10,000 bases of DNA. It comes from Trachelipus rathkii (Eukaryota; Arthropoda; Malacostraca; Isopoda; Trachelipodidae). Below, in pieces: positions 1-7,907 of this stretch (position 1 is the first letter of the stretch; every line of letters starts with the position of its first letter). The notes below the pieces were generated by a model that was given only the letters and a program-made list of their open reading frames with translations, was not told where the DNA came from and searched no databases. The position numbers were made by a program, and so were the translations under genes. The stretch covers positions 1 through 10,000 of the forward strand of contig JABUQX010078385.1 in assembly GCA_015478945.1 (NCBI GenBank), written 5' to 3'.

Positions 1-1526
1 GGCACCCACCACTCATCTCCATTCTCCATCATCAATAACACCATTTTCCTGCGCCACCCCTATCTTAATTCTTTTCATAACCCCCATCCTATACAAATTG
101 AATACCAAGAAGACGTAACACAACCCTGTCTCACTCCACTGTTATACAAACCAATCACTTTTGACACCATTTATTCGTTACACACGCCTCACTATCGGTC
201 ATAATACTTTTGATTCCATTTCAGGCCTACCACCAATTACCATATAATCATTAACACCTGCATTAGAGCTTCCCTATTAATATCATACGCCTGCTGCAAA
301 TCCATAAAACCTAAAATACAATTTATTCTTCTTCCCCTCAGTTTTCTCAATCTCATTTGCTTCAATGTAAAAGATTTGAATCCACAACATTCCTTCTACC
401 ACTCCTAAAATCGCCCTGTTCTCACTGAATCAGTCCTTCAGTCATCGACCGAACACTCTTTCAACCAAACAATATCAGGCAATATATCTTCCCTACAACA
501 TCATAAACTATTCCCCTACAATTTCTACAGTTCCCTTTATCTCCCTTACCCTTATATAAGGTACTATTAATGCTCTCCTCAATCCAATCCCTCGGAACTA
601 TACCCTAAATAAACGCTTTATTAACAGCAATTCCAGATCCAATCAATTTACCTCTCGCCTCCGTTCATTGATCATTTTCACCAGTAATTTCATCATATTG
701 CTTGCAGATTTACCATTATCTTCACTTTTTCACTCGTACCCATACCTCCTCCTTTCTTAATCAAACTCATCCCCAAAATACCTATTCCTTTTACACTATC
801 CACAAACCACACAACATTCACTATCATCTTCATTACTGCCAATATATTATTACAGATTTTCGAAATGTTCTTTCCACACTCCCTCACAATCCATTTTCAT
901 CAGTTACAAAAGCACCAATCCATATTCATTATTCTGAGCAGGTTCCCTTTATTCTCATATCTTAACCTTCGCGCTTGAGTTCAGAATAGCTTCCTATTAC
1001 CCCTCGTACAAGTTCCCCATTCATCCTTCTTCCAAACTGTTCATTTACCCTCTTTGTTATTCTTTCCTACCTATACACCTTTTAGTATTTCTTTTTTTTC
1101 CTCCTTTATATAATTCCAAGCATCTTTCTTTTGAAACTTCATCATTGCTTTTTTAGTACTTTCAACCACGCTTCTTTTTTTTACTTTAACCGCTTGCTTC
1201 AACCTCTTCATTCCACCACTCACTTGTTAACATTCTTACTTCCTAACTGTAGCAATCCACATACTTTTTTTGCAAACTGCTAACAATTTGCTTCCTCATT
1301 TGCTCCCAAAGATTTGTTCAGTTTTCAACTTGTTCACATTTCAACTGATTTACTTGCGAGCGCTGTTAATATACTTATCCTATTACCTTGTTCACTTAAC
1401 TTCTCACTCTAATTTTTTACCCCCACTTATCCTTTCGTGTCGCCTTCCTCTCCATCCAGCCCCCACTAACTTAATTTTACATAGAACAACATAATGATCC
1501 AATAATCCCATTCCTAAACCCCTTAC

Positions 1527-1529
<3 letters not shown>
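1..1529 (-). pseudogene. Decayed non-LTR retrotransposon fragment, copy A (end of endonuclease, linker and RT)
   Basis: Read on the minus strand, this is a reverse-transcriptase relic related to copy B at the right end of the window. Visible landmarks, in coding order, are a G-L-L-D-H-Y stretch from the endonuclease C-terminus (about 1485-1509), an LYKGKG-like stretch (about 540-560), RT motif A reading GFMDLQQAYD (282-311, catalytic Asp codon 300-302), a DSEACV segment, and NSGVRQGCVTS (111-143). The last matches the conserved block just before the RT active-site Y-x-D-D region, which should lie beyond the left edge. The reading frame is broken repeatedly by indels and stops, so no protein is expected. 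Most of the endonuclease is missing: homology ends at the AT tract near 1530. Such elements normally copy themselves by target-primed reverse transcription. I am confident of the EN/RT family; the exact clade (RTE-like or other) is not resolved. Confidence 0.82.
217..1529 (-). repeat. Left arm of a ~1.3-kb imperfect inverted repeat (copy A against copy B)
   Basis: The reverse complement of this arm aligns with 8718-10000 from the GGGTTTAG...GGATCATTATG region to the end of the window. Examples of near-exact stretches are AATAGGTATTTTGGGGATGA (about 770-790 reversed, and 9430-9455) and ATAAGGGTAAGGGAGA. The arms differ by many substitutions and indels, as expected for two independent old insertions of one family in opposite orientation. 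Confidence 0.8.
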
Positions 1530-1560
<31 letters not shown>

Positions 1561-1566
1561 GGATCC

Positions 1567-1617
<51 letters not shown>

Positions 1618-1705
1618 TAGATATATATATAATATATATATATACAAAATATTTCCTCTTTATATTATACAATATATATAACTATTCTAAACATACTCTA
1701 TTAGC

Positions 1706-1750
<45 letters not shown>
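1530..1750. repeat. Compound (TA)n microsatellite
   Basis: Several long TA runs (about 1530-1559, 1567-1620, 1621-1644 and 1707-1750) are interrupted by short non-TA stretches, including a palindromic GGATCC at 1561-1566 and an AT-rich spacer at about 1645-1706. The tract separates copy A from the 5' LTR. Such tracts fold into hairpins, and both run length and spacer content are prone to assembly error. Confidence 0.95.
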
Positions 1751-1757
<7 letters not shown>

Positions 1758-2033
1758 GTGATTGTGGAGTCCAGGCCAATTCACTTATTTACATTAGTAG
1801 TTAGTTCCAGTGTTGACCAAAACCTAGAATGGAATTCTTATTCTAATATAGAATAAGATAGTACATTCAGTTATTAATGTTGGACTGCATATGTACAATA
1901 TTTTTTGTTTGTTCATTATTTACTCGTTGGTTTTTATATGGGTTTACTAAATCAGTTTTTCTCCCTTTCAGTAGTCATCCTAATGATTTCATGATTAATA
2001 TATATTTTGATTCTAATATTTATGACAAGTTGT

Positions 2034-2040
2034 TATAAAG
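2034..2040 (+). promoter_or_regulatory. Candidate TATA box in the LTR
   Basis: TATAAAG occurs here and again at 6560-6566 in the 3' LTR. It lies upstream of the hairpin cluster, a plausible place for the U3/R boundary region. In such AT-rich DNA chance matches are frequent, so this is only a candidate. Confidence 0.25.
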
Positions 2041-2437
2041 TTTAAAAGCTTAATGAAAGCATGCATACTTACCAAAGTATTGATGATGATAGTTCCAACA
2101 CATCACTGATGTACCCACGAAGTTAGGAATACTTACTTACACATTAGGATAACATTTCTCACAGGTATGTGATCATGTTTTGAACTCTTATTCAACATTT
2201 ATTAAATATGTAACCCATGAAAGTACTCACTTCATTCCCTTCTTTATAGTACTTCCCCAAGATTCCTCAACCCTTTGATTCTTCTGGACTCGTAGGAAAT
2301 ACTCTTAAATAAGACCCCTCACAGACGTTCTTATCGTTAGGGTAAGATCTATCTTTTATCTCAATATTTAAATATCTTATGGTAATTAATGGTTTAATAT
2401 TCAAATATTTAAAAACAATTACATAACAACTCTAATT

Positions 2438-2541
2438 CCTGTAATCATTTTTACAGGGTCTTTATTTTTGATTCTTATTGTTGGGTTTAATTTACCTTAC
2501 AAGAATCATCTTTATTTAGGGTCTTGATCTTCACTCAAGAC
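2438..2541 (+). other. Chain of three perfect inverted repeats in the LTR
   Basis: Three stem-loops follow one another: CCTGTAA/TTACAGG with a 6-nt loop (2438-2457); TGATTCTT/AAGAATCA with a 24-nt loop (2469-2476 and 2501-2508); and GTCTTGA/TCAAGAC with a 7-nt loop (2521-2541). All are repeated without change in the 3' LTR (6961-6980, 6992-7031, 7044-7064). Arms are seen directly; a role as RNA structure in the transcript leader, packaging or dimerisation is inference. Confidence 0.6.
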
Positions 2542-2567
2542 AGTTTTGTTTTGGGTCCAGCCAACCC

Positions 2568-2673
2568 TTGATCTTACTATAGGATCTTCATTATAGACCT
2601 CGCAATACTCATCCTAAATTTTGATCTTATCATTTGTTTTCACTATAGACTTCGCAAGATCCAGTCTCAAGTT
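2568..2673 (+). repeat. Two imperfect 53-bp tandem units inside the LTR
   Basis: Units 2568-2620 and 2621-2673 have equal length and share the start TTGATCTTA and a core of the form TATAGAC(C/T)TCGCAA. The same pair is present in the 3' LTR (7091-7143 and 7144-7196). It lies directly downstream of the hairpin chain. Duplicated enhancer-like or structural modules are common in LTRs; the function here is unknown. Confidence 0.6.
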
Positions 2674-3003
2674 TTAACCTTAATTTACCTTAAAGTCACT
2701 TGTGACCATTATTTATATTTACCTTGTTTCCGTTGAGATTGTTCCACAATTAAATACATTTTTGTATCTGGAATCTTCTCAACCACACCCTAATATAGTA
2801 ATTATTTATGGTTTTAGGTTTAAGTAAAATTATAAACATAAGCAAGTACTCTATAAAAATACTGGAGTCTGATTTGCTTCATATATCTAGCTATCCCCTT
2901 ACTTATCCCGGATAACTGGTGAATGTATTAACATTACCTCTACTACTTTTGATAGTATATATGGATTAATAAATCTATCTTTTACTTCTCTTTCATTCTT
3001 ACA

Positions 3004-3384
3004 ATATTGAGGATTCATATCGTTTAAATCCTCCATACCTACCACCTAAGTCAAAGTCGTACCCACGTAACACTAAGCATAATTTCCCATTGCACCAAAA
3101 TTCTTACTCAAGAACGAAAACAAACACTGATATGTACTCAGGCCCCATCATAAAACAAAAAATCGATAGGATGGAAGAAGCCATCTTACACTTGAATTCC
3201 TTACTCAAGAATTCACATAATTTTAAGGGGAAGACCCGGTAACCAGTATACACTAGCATAATTGGTACAAATTCTATAATTATTTAAAGATTTTGAGCTT
3301 ACTGCCAACTTCATATCTTCCACAGCCGTATCACAATGGTTAAATTTACTCGGCAGACCAACTTGCGATCACTTCCTTAAGGTC
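3004..3384 (+). pseudogene. Leader and probable broken 5' end of gag
   Basis: Just after the 5' LTR one frame stays open from 2973 to 3239, stopping at 3240-3242. Its only early ATG (3132) begins a 36-codon stretch with a charged, heptad-like segment (KQKIDRMEEAILHLNSLL) that could form a coiled coil. A second frame is open from 3280 to 3384 and contains a helix-like QWLNLLGRP segment. The main Gag-protease frame is the third, open from 3344. The pattern suggests an original gag start split by two frame changes and a stop, so the N-terminal part would be lost or made separately. The alternative is a true untranslated leader with chance open frames. No primer-binding site complementary to a usual tRNA 3' end (starting TGG) is visible. 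Confidence 0.35.
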
Positions 3385-3487
3385 TAATTGTTTGTCACCT
3401 AAGGATGATAGAGATTCATTTCTCTGTTTGTCGGAGAGGACCCCTCATCAATGGTATGAGAGAAGAAGAAAAAGGAAGGAATCCCCT

Positions 3488-5371
3488 ATGCACTACATTT
3501 CAAATCTGCCCGGCCCAACGTTACAAAAAATGACGAGTTATTCGTTTGTTTGCTACAGACATAGGAACGTCTGGCTAAGTCATGCTCACCATGGTCTAGA
3601 ACATGAAGTGGCCACGAATCTCTCCAACTACATTTTTTTATGTAGCCTTCCCACAAACATAGAACAAGGTGTTAGAGAGTACATAACAATGTACGAGCTC
3701 AATAAAAATTGGCGTACACCCTGGTCCGATATCGTGGGGTATGCTGAATTCCTATACACCCATAACAAAGATTTCTCAAATTTCCCATTTACATATCCCC
3801 CTAACACAGAACATGTCGTAAAGAATATACAAAATACTAATTACCCTTCTAAGGTTTCCACTCATACAACTTCTAAAAAGTTACATTCTTCTAAGAACAT
3901 AACCTATCACAACTCTTCTTTAAACAATCGCAGTGGTCGTCACCCTTTTCGCGATCTTCCTCATAAAAATTCCCCACATGAAAATAATCAAACTTTTATT
4001 TCTAAAAGACCTAATCTAGATTCTGTTGACCGTAAGACCCTCGTCTGTGACTTTTGTAATAAGATCGGTCATCAGATGCGTGAATGCTACAAATATCTGG
4101 AAATTTGTAGTTACTGCAAAAAGAAAGGTCACGTTATAGCTGACTGCAGAACACGTAAATCTGTTCCAACATCTCTCCCACAGAAAGTTCGCAAGGTTGT
4201 TTGTCCCTTTTGCGGAGGTCCTCACCCGGGGATGAAGTGTCTTCAGCACCCTCCATCTCAACAAACGCCGCCAGACTCTCCGAACACTCATACTTCTAAG
4301 TTTTCCACTACTTCTAATTCTTCCACTTCCACTGAACATACTACTAAGAATGTATATTACGGAAAATCTCTTCCCAAAACGGAACAAAGTACACGTCCAC
4401 GGAACGAATGTCCGTTGTCCCCTAATCATTCACATTCTCAGGATACTAATTCCGACTTGCCTAAACAGTATTTACCTAATACTAATGTACCTAACCCTTG
4501 TGTACCTAACACTAATTTACCTAACCAAGATTTACCTAATACTAATTTACCTGACTCTTGTTTACCTAATCCTAATTTATCTAACCTTTGGTTACCAAAA
4601 CCATATAGTCCTTCTTTACCAAAGTTAAATGCACCAGTTGTAAGTAATCCACCGGTGGAAGAAAAGCCAAACACAGATTTCTCATTCTGTTTTCCATTTA
4701 TGAACATGGAATCATTTACTTACAATTCACAACCCAATGAAACGTCTTCTTCCTTAATTTCTGACTACAGAAACACCGAATCACACAAAGCACTTCCTGT
4801 GACTTTACATGAAACTACCAAAGAATTACACAGTCATGTACGCACTGTAGCTGTTAATTGTACACGGTTTACCACCAATCAGTTAACCATATCCGTAGCT
4901 TTTGGAAAAAATAGTCTTAACTTTGAACAATGTATTGTTGACACAGGAGCCAGTATTAGCTTAATTAGCTATGAGGCCATTCCTCAACAACTGAAACACC
5001 TTATAAAACCTTCTAAGGACATTGGAATAAATGCCATCAGTGGCTTAACACATGAACACACTGTCCCTGTAGATTCATACATCAATATTCCATTACATTT
5101 CCTTGATAGTGACTATTCTACTACCCCTATCAATTTCCTAATAATCCCAGGAGAAATGATGTTAGCCCCAGTAGTATTGGGAGCGACAGCCCTTAAAGAA
5201 AACCATTTACTCCCCGATCTAACATTGAGAAGACTGATTAAAAGACTCGGCAACCGTTTCGAGTGTATCGTAAAAGATATAAATCAGCCTCACACCAACC
5301 ATGTGTCAGAAAAGCCCTTTAATTCCAAATCCCATAAGCACAGAAAACGTAAAAGCTGGCGTTTGTTTTAA
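3488..5371 (+). CDS. Gag-protease polyprotein of an LTR retrotransposon (three zinc knuckles plus retropepsin)
   Basis: The frame is open from 3344; the first in-frame ATG is 3488, giving 627 residues (numbered from it). A start at the TTG at 3392 would add 32 residues but is unlikely in a eukaryote. Residues 1-105 are helix-rich and capsid-like. Three zinc knuckles follow: C187-x2-C190-x4-H195-x4-C200, C207-x2-C210-x4-H215-x4-C220, and a shorter C239-x2-C242-x3-H246-x4-C251. These bind RNA in Gag. Residues 324-373 are ten Leu/Val-Pro-Asn-type pentapeptides. A retropepsin follows, with the active site D485-T-G-A in CIVDTGASISLIS and the closing VVLGA near 563-566; it would cleave the polyprotein as a homodimer. 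The C-terminus is basic (HKHRKRKSWR) and then stops, where pol would normally continue. The frame is intact although its 5' neighbour is broken. Superfamily is uncertain (Ty3/Gypsy or BEL/Pao). Confidence 0.88.
   Translation: MHYISNLPGPTLQKMTSYSFVCYRHRNVWLSHAHHGLEHEVATNLSNYIFLCSLPTNIEQGVREYITMYELNKNWRTPWSDIVGYAEFLYTHNKDFSNFPFTYPPNTEHVVKNIQNTNYPSKVSTHTTSKKLHSSKNITYHNSSLNNRSGRHPFRDLPHKNSPHENNQTFISKRPNLDSVDRKTLVCDFCNKIGHQMRECYKYLEICSYCKKKGHVIADCRTRKSVPTSLPQKVRKVVCPFCGGPHPGMKCLQHPPSQQTPPDSPNTHTSKFSTTSNSSTSTEHTTKNVYYGKSLPKTEQSTRPRNECPLSPNHSHSQDTNSDLPKQYLPNTNVPNPCVPNTNLPNQDLPNTNLPDSCLPNPNLSNLWLPKPYSPSLPKLNAPVVSNPPVEEKPNTDFSFCFPFMNMESFTYNSQPNETSSSLISDYRNTESHKALPVTLHETTKELHSHVRTVAVNCTRFTTNQLTISVAFGKNSLNFEQCIVDTGASISLISYEAIPQQLKHLIKPSKDIGINAISGLTHEHTVPVDSYINIPLHFLDSDYSTTPINFLIIPGEMMLAPVVLGATALKENHLLPDLTLRRLIKRLGNRFECIVKDINQPHTNHVSEKPFNSKSHKHRKRKSWRLF
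4457..4606 (+). repeat. Ten 15-bp units encoding an LPNxx-type pentapeptide repeat in Gag-Pro
   Basis: Each 15-bp unit encodes a pentapeptide such as LPNTN, VPNPC, LPNQD, LPDSC, LPNPN or LPKPY, always in frame. The repeat links the nucleocapsid knuckles to the protease. It is probably a flexible linker that has expanded by slippage; a docking role for a partner protein is possible but unsupported. Confidence 0.85.
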
Positions 5372-6268
5372 ATAATTTCAAAAACTTGATTTAACTATTC
5401 CTAGCCCTAGGTTCGCCTGATTTTTTGCGATATATAGTATTTATATATACAGAGTAAAATAGTATAGTTCATGTCTATTCAAGCATATATATTGCAACTT
5501 ATATATGCCATTACATATATTTTCTCCAGAAACCTTGAGACATGCTTCATCGGTTTAGAATTTGTTCAGAATAGCTGTTATAATATTGTGAAGCATTTGC
5601 CTTTGAGCTTGATATGGCAAGGTTTTTTTCTCTTTGAAATTTATACATGGTAAATATTGTGATCAAAATATTATGATAAATATGTGAGTAACATTTGCCT
5701 TTTTGGTATGGCAAAAATGTGTATTATATCAGTTGTCCAAAAAAATGGAATTAGTGAGAATATAAAATTATAAAATGGCCCCAAAAGTTACGTTAATTTT
5801 ACGTTAAAATTTCTCTTTAATAAAAGCAAGAGGGGTGTATAAATTTTATATTCAAAAGTATATCAGCTTTGTTTGTAAAATAATAACTTTTGAGAAAAAT
5901 GGTCTAACCTGTGGTGTGTAATAGCTCTGAATAAATCTATTTATTATCAATGTCAAATTACTAATATATTTTTTTTGTATTTCCCATCCCATCTCCCAAG
6001 AAAGTTCGCTGTTTTCTAAATTCTTACTGTTCTTACTGTACCTGTCCTATCGTAGTTCCAATTAATTGTATGGTTTGTAAGGTATAACTTACTAATAGTA
6101 GAACCTACAGATACTAAAAACATTCTAATGGTATTAGAGGTGTTTAATGCATGTAGACACCTGACTCCCAAAATACTAAATCACCCTCTATCTCTACCTC
6201 GTAAAACTAAGTTTATGCTCTGTTATTTATCATGCCTTCGAAAGTAAGGTGGGGTTTTTAGGCTTAGT
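5372..6268 (+). other. Non-coding 3' internal region of the LTR element
   Basis: About 900 bp of AT-rich sequence lies between the Gag-protease stop and the polypurine tract. All frames are full of stops, and no reverse-transcriptase, RNase H, integrase or envelope motif is seen. The only short open frame (5471-5653, 60 codons) is AT-driven and shows no domain. An AATAAA occurs near 5930. This is where pol would sit in an autonomous element. Confidence 0.7.
5591..5720 (+). repeat. Repeated hairpin motif in the 3' internal region
   Basis: Two related copies, CATTTGCC...TATGGCAA at about 5594-5620 and 5692-5714, each fold back on themselves. The stronger is ACATTTGCC (5691-5699) with GGCAAAAATGT (5710-5720), a 9-bp stem with a two-base bulge. 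The weaker is TTGCC/GGCAA (5597-5601 and 5616-5620). Similar loops in both copies suggest a duplicated structural RNA motif; no function can be read from it. Confidence 0.4.
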
Positions 6269-6277
6269 GGGGGAGAG
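6269..6277 (+). promoter_or_regulatory. Polypurine tract (plus-strand primer site)
   Basis: GGGGGAGAG sits immediately before the TGTAAG start of the 3' LTR. In LTR elements this RNase H-resistant purine run primes plus-strand DNA synthesis. Position and composition are as expected, and it fixes the 3' LTR start at 6278. RNase H would have to be supplied by another element. Confidence 0.75.
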
Positions 6278-7511
6278 TGTAAGGGTGATTGTGGAGTCCA
6301 GGCCAATTCACTTATTTACATTAGTAGTTAGTTCCAGTGTTGACCAAAACCTAGAATGGAATTCTTATTCGAATGTAGAATAAGATAGTACATTCATTTA
6401 TTAATGTTGGACTGCATATGTACAATATTTTTTGTTTGTATATTATTTACTCGTTGGTTTTTATATGGTTTACTAAATCAACATTTCTCCCTTTCAGTAG
6501 TCATCCTAATGATTTCATGATTAATATATATTTTGATTCTAATATTTATGACAAGTTGCTATAAAGTTTAAAAGCTTAATGAAAGCATGCATACTTACCA
6601 AAGTATTGATGATGATAGTTCCAACACATCACTGATGTACCCACGAAGTTAGGAATACTTACTTACACATTAGGATAACATTTCTCACAGGTATGTGATC
6701 ATGTTTTGAACTCTTATTCAACATTTATTAAATATGTAACCCATGAAAGTACTCACTTCATTCCCTTCTTTATAGTACTTCCCCAAGATTCCTCAACCCT
6801 TTGATTCTTCTGGACTCGTAGGGAATATTCTTAAACAAGACCCCTCACCGACGTACTTATCGTTAGGGTAAGATCTTTCTTAATTTAGTATAATAATAAC
6901 TTACTTTAATTCTTTAATCAATGGTCATAATTAAATAACAATTACATAACAACTCTAATTCCTGTAATCATTTTTACAGGGTCTTTATTTTTGATTCTTA
7001 TTGTTGGGTTTAATTTACCTTACAAGAATCATCTTTATTTAGGGTCTTGATCTTCACTCAAGACAGTTTTGTTTTGGGTCCAGCCAACCCTTGATCTTAC
7101 TATAGGATCTTCATTATAGACCTCGCAATACTCATCCTAAATTTTGATCTTATCATTTGTTTTCACTATAGACTTCGCAAGATCCAGTCTCAAGTTTTAA
7201 CCTTAATTTACCTTAAAGTCACTTGTGACCATTATTTATATTTACCTAGTTATTACCTTGTTCCCGTTGAGATTGTTCCACAATTAAATACATTTTTGTA
7301 TCTGGAATCTTCTCAACCACACCCTAATATAGTAATTATTTATGGTTTTAGGTTTAAGGAGAGTGAGAGATTTTTCATGAATAAAAATACATGGAGTTTC
7401 TGTAGATTTCTTCTTTATACATGCAAACACGAGAAATAAATATATTTACATATAAATATTCTTCTCAGATATATGGATTAATAAATCTATCTTTTACTTC
7501 TTTTTCATTCT
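6278..7511 (+). repeat. 3' long terminal repeat
   Basis: This is the direct repeat of 1751-3003. It starts TGTAAG. Compared with the 5' LTR it shows about 16 differences over its first ~600 bp, a divergent block at 6877-6936, a 311-bp block with no difference that I could find (6937-7247), an 11-bp insertion near 7248-7258, a second divergent block at 7359-7468, and a matching end at 7469-7511. After CATTCT it continues CCCC instead of the expected TACA, so the last four bases appear lost or replaced. An AATAAA at 7480-7485 is a candidate polyadenylation signal. Confidence 0.88.
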
Positions 7512-7800
7512 CCCCTCTACTTCTCTATTGTTATAAGTGATCTACTTTTAGCCACAAACCAGGAGCATTTGGAACAAGCTTATGGTCCCTCCTTCTTGTA
7601 TCCTGACGTAAGAACGAAAGTCTGATGGTTCTTTTCAATATCTCCTCCAGGTAGATAAAGCATAATTCCTTTTTAATTTTCTCACTGTTTTAAATTATTT
7701 TATAATAATTTTGATAATACTAATTACTTTTTCTTCTGGAGGTCAAGTGACCGTAACTTATTCATGCCCTCGTCACTTGGTCTCCACTACATTAATTTGT
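7512..7800. other. Unassigned flank with a short inverted repeat
   Basis: AT-rich sequence between the 3' LTR and the second TA tract, with no coding potential that I can support. It contains one inverted repeat, GGAGGTCAAGTGAC (7738-7751) against GTCACTTGGTCTCC (7772-7785), pairing at about 12 of 14 positions with a 20-nt loop. It could be old host sequence, the 5' part of copy B, or the edge of another repeat. Confidence 0.4.
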
Positions 7801-7862
7801 AATATATATAATATATATATATATAATATATATATATATTATATATATATATATATATATAC

Positions 7863-7905
<43 letters not shown>
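7801..7905. repeat. (TA)n microsatellite
   Basis: TA dinucleotide runs with a few phase slips and one ACAT interruption lie immediately upstream of copy B. An open frame crossing it would encode only a Tyr-Ile run and is an artefact of the repeat. Confidence 0.95.

Positions 7906-7907
<2 letters not shown>

Larger units (their letters stand above)
1751..3003 (+). repeat. 5' long terminal repeat
   Basis: This pairs with 6278-7511. It begins TATAAGGGTG where the 3' copy has TGTAAGGGTG, so the canonical TG start has become TA at the junction with the AT microsatellite. It ends CTTACA (2998-3003), complementary to the TGTAAG start of the other copy. By eye, matching blocks are 1751-2350, 2414-2824 and 2957-2999. 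Between them 2351-2413 and 2825-2956 show little or only patchy similarity to the 3' LTR. An AATAAA lies near the end (2968-2973). Expected roles are promoter, transcript start and polyadenylation. No TGG-type primer-binding site follows the LTR directly. Confidence 0.88.
1751..7511 (+). mobile_element. LTR retrotransposon, non-autonomous Gag-protease type
   Basis: Two direct long terminal repeats (1751-3003 and 6278-7511) flank an internal region of about 3.27 kb. Support comes from near-identical LTR blocks, short terminal inverted repeats (TGTAAG at the 3' LTR start, CTTACA at the 5' LTR end), a purine tract just upstream of the 3' LTR, and an internal ORF with Gag zinc knuckles and a retropepsin. 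No frame in the internal region shows reverse transcriptase, RNase H, integrase or envelope. The element therefore resembles gag-only or gag-pro non-autonomous elements such as the plant TR-GAG class. A deletion derivative of a Ty3/Gypsy or BEL/Pao element is the main alternative; without RT the superfamily cannot be assigned. No target-site duplication is recognisable: the left flank is (TA)n and the 3' LTR appears to lack its last four bases. Confidence 0.88.

Noticed and set aside
1530..1750. CRISPR-like or telomere-like array
   Set aside because: The repeats are plain TA dinucleotides with irregular interruptions; there are no spacers of constant size.
3004..3025. Primer-binding site just after the 5' LTR
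   Set aside because: The sequence ATATTGAGGATTC does not begin with TGG and I cannot match it to a tRNA 3' end. Either it has decayed or the LTR end is slightly different.
3392..3487. TTG at 3392 as the start of Gag-Pro
   Set aside because: The context is eukaryotic, so a TTG start is improbable. The open frame reaches further back to 3344 without an ATG, so this stretch is better explained as part of a broken gag start.
4016..4707. Minus-strand and alternate-frame ORFs across gag-pro (4016-4429, 4438-4707, 4350-4628)
   Set aside because: They lie opposite or out of frame with the zinc knuckles and pentapeptide repeat, and their apparent repeats only mirror the 15-bp units.
5471..5653. 60-codon ORF after gag-pro as an envelope or accessory gene
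   Set aside because: It is AT-driven and hydrophobic by composition, has no recognisable domain, and the surrounding frames are closed.
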